Source: Gammaproteobacteria bacterium
GTDB lineage: Bacteria > Pseudomonadota > Gammaproteobacteria > Pseudomonadales > Azotimanducaceae
Reading direction: 5' to 3'
DNA length: 5,207 nucleotides
NCBI GenBank assembly: GCA_002704325.1
Contig: PAFJ01000050.1
Coordinates: 9,165 to 14,371, forward strand
Notes under the pieces: model-generated
What the model was told of the DNA's origin: nothing
Seen by the model: only the letters and a program-made list of their open reading frames with translations
Database searches by the model: none
Part shown: positions 4,814-5,207 of the stretch, piece by piece
How positions within the stretch are numbered: the stretch's first letter is position 1
Layout of the letters: every line of letters begins with the position of its first letter
Position numbers and translations under genes: made by a program

Positions 4814-5207
4814 TGCAATCTCGCAATATAGGATCGATATCAAGCCGGCGTTCACCCATGATGCTGCTTGTACTGATGTCTATTGCTATGCCGATTGCGT
4901 TTAACGCCTGGTCAGCGTTGCTGAATAATTTTGTAGTGGAGCGTGCCGCATTCACCGGCATAGAAATAGGTATTCTGCAAAGTTTGCGCGAGGTCCCGGG
5001 GTTCTTGGCGTTTACTACGGTTTTCGTGCTGTTGGCGTTGCGAGAACAGACCTTCGCAGTGTTCTCGTTGGCCCTGCTGGGTGTAGGTGTTGCCGCTACC
5101 GGATTCTTTCCTTCTGAATACGGTCTGTATTTTACGACCGTACTTATGAGCATTGGCTTTCATTACTTTGAAGCGACCAAGCAGTCGCTGAGTTTACAGT
5201 GGTTGTC
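4813..5207 (+). CDS. MFS-type membrane transporter, 3'-partial
   Basis: Open from ATG 4813 to the right edge: 131 codons plus two bases, the N-terminal third of a polytopic inner-membrane protein. A short basic leader (residues 1-15, three Arg) precedes hydrophobic segments at about 16-40, 61-76, 80-99 and 103-119, consistent with TM1-TM4 of a major facilitator. Characteristic stretches are NAWSALLNNFVVERAAFTG (31-49), GILQSLREVPGFLAF (53-67) and TTVLMSIGFHYFEATKQSL (108-126). From memory these resemble a conserved set of proteins in marine gammaproteobacteria annotated only as MFS transporter. The short TM2-TM3 loop (LREQ, 76-79) lacks the usual MFS motif A (G-x-L-x-D-R-x-G-R), so the subfamily is atypical and the substrate unknown. 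It is coupled to the upstream thioesterase. Family assignment is moderately sure; the missing C-terminal part limits it. Confidence 0.75.
   Translation, partial: MQSRNIGSISSRRSPMMLLVLMSIAMPIAFNAWSALLNNFVVERAAFTGIEIGILQSLREVPGFLAFTTVFVLLALREQTFAVFSLALLGVGVAATGFFPSEYGLYFTTVLMSIGFHYFEATKQSLSLQWL

Noticed and set aside
4343..4855. 170-codon minus-strand frame opposite the thioesterase
   Set aside because: Antisense shadow of a clearly recognisable hotdog-domain gene; no motifs of its own.

Overview
The window reads as ordinary chromosomal DNA from a gammaproteobacterium, most likely a marine or environmental lineage (Cellvibrionales or Marinobacter-like). This rests on protein flavour: a YccU-type CoA-binding protein, a FadE-like acyl-CoA dehydrogenase, a PaaI-type hotdog thioesterase and an MFS protein of a kind I associate with that group. 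The taxonomic call is inference. No tRNA, rRNA, CRISPR array, insertion sequence or phage gene is visible.

Layout, left to right. (1) The 3' part of a small coiled-coil, tail-anchored protein runs off the left edge (2-346, +). (2) A convergent gene on the minus strand encodes a small Rossmann-fold CoA-binding protein (383-817). (3) Across an 80-bp divergent spacer, a TTG-initiated gene (898-2601, +) encodes an inner-membrane-anchored periplasmic protein with four PEGA-like repeats and a C-terminal FGE-sulfatase (SUMF1-like) domain lacking the formylglycine-generating cysteine pair. (4) A 151-bp gap holds a doubtful 33-codon ORF and a weak promoter. (5) A complete acyl-CoA dehydrogenase follows (2753-3937, +). 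(6) A 465-bp gene-free interval (3938-4402) starts with a cluster of dyad symmetries, including a perfect 17-bp inverted repeat. (7) A probable two-gene operon closes the window: a PaaI-like thioesterase (4403-4813, +) overlapping by one base (TAATG) the start of an MFS-like membrane protein (4813 to beyond the right edge).

Functionally, three genes relate to acyl-CoA chemistry (CoA-binding protein, acyl-CoA dehydrogenase, acyl-CoA thioesterase), but only the thioesterase and transporter show operon-like linkage. The acyl-CoA dehydrogenase probably has its own promoter. The PEGA/FGE protein is an envelope protein with no visible partner here.

I see no clear-cut new system. The points most worth a second look are the catalytically atypical PEGA-FGE protein, the palindrome cluster after 3937, and the change of strand composition across that interval: the + strand is C/A-rich to the left whatever the gene orientation, and G/T-rich to the right. 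Several starts were moved from the longest possible ORF to internal codons because a well-placed Shine-Dalgarno sequence supports them (817 on minus, 898 and 4403 on plus).
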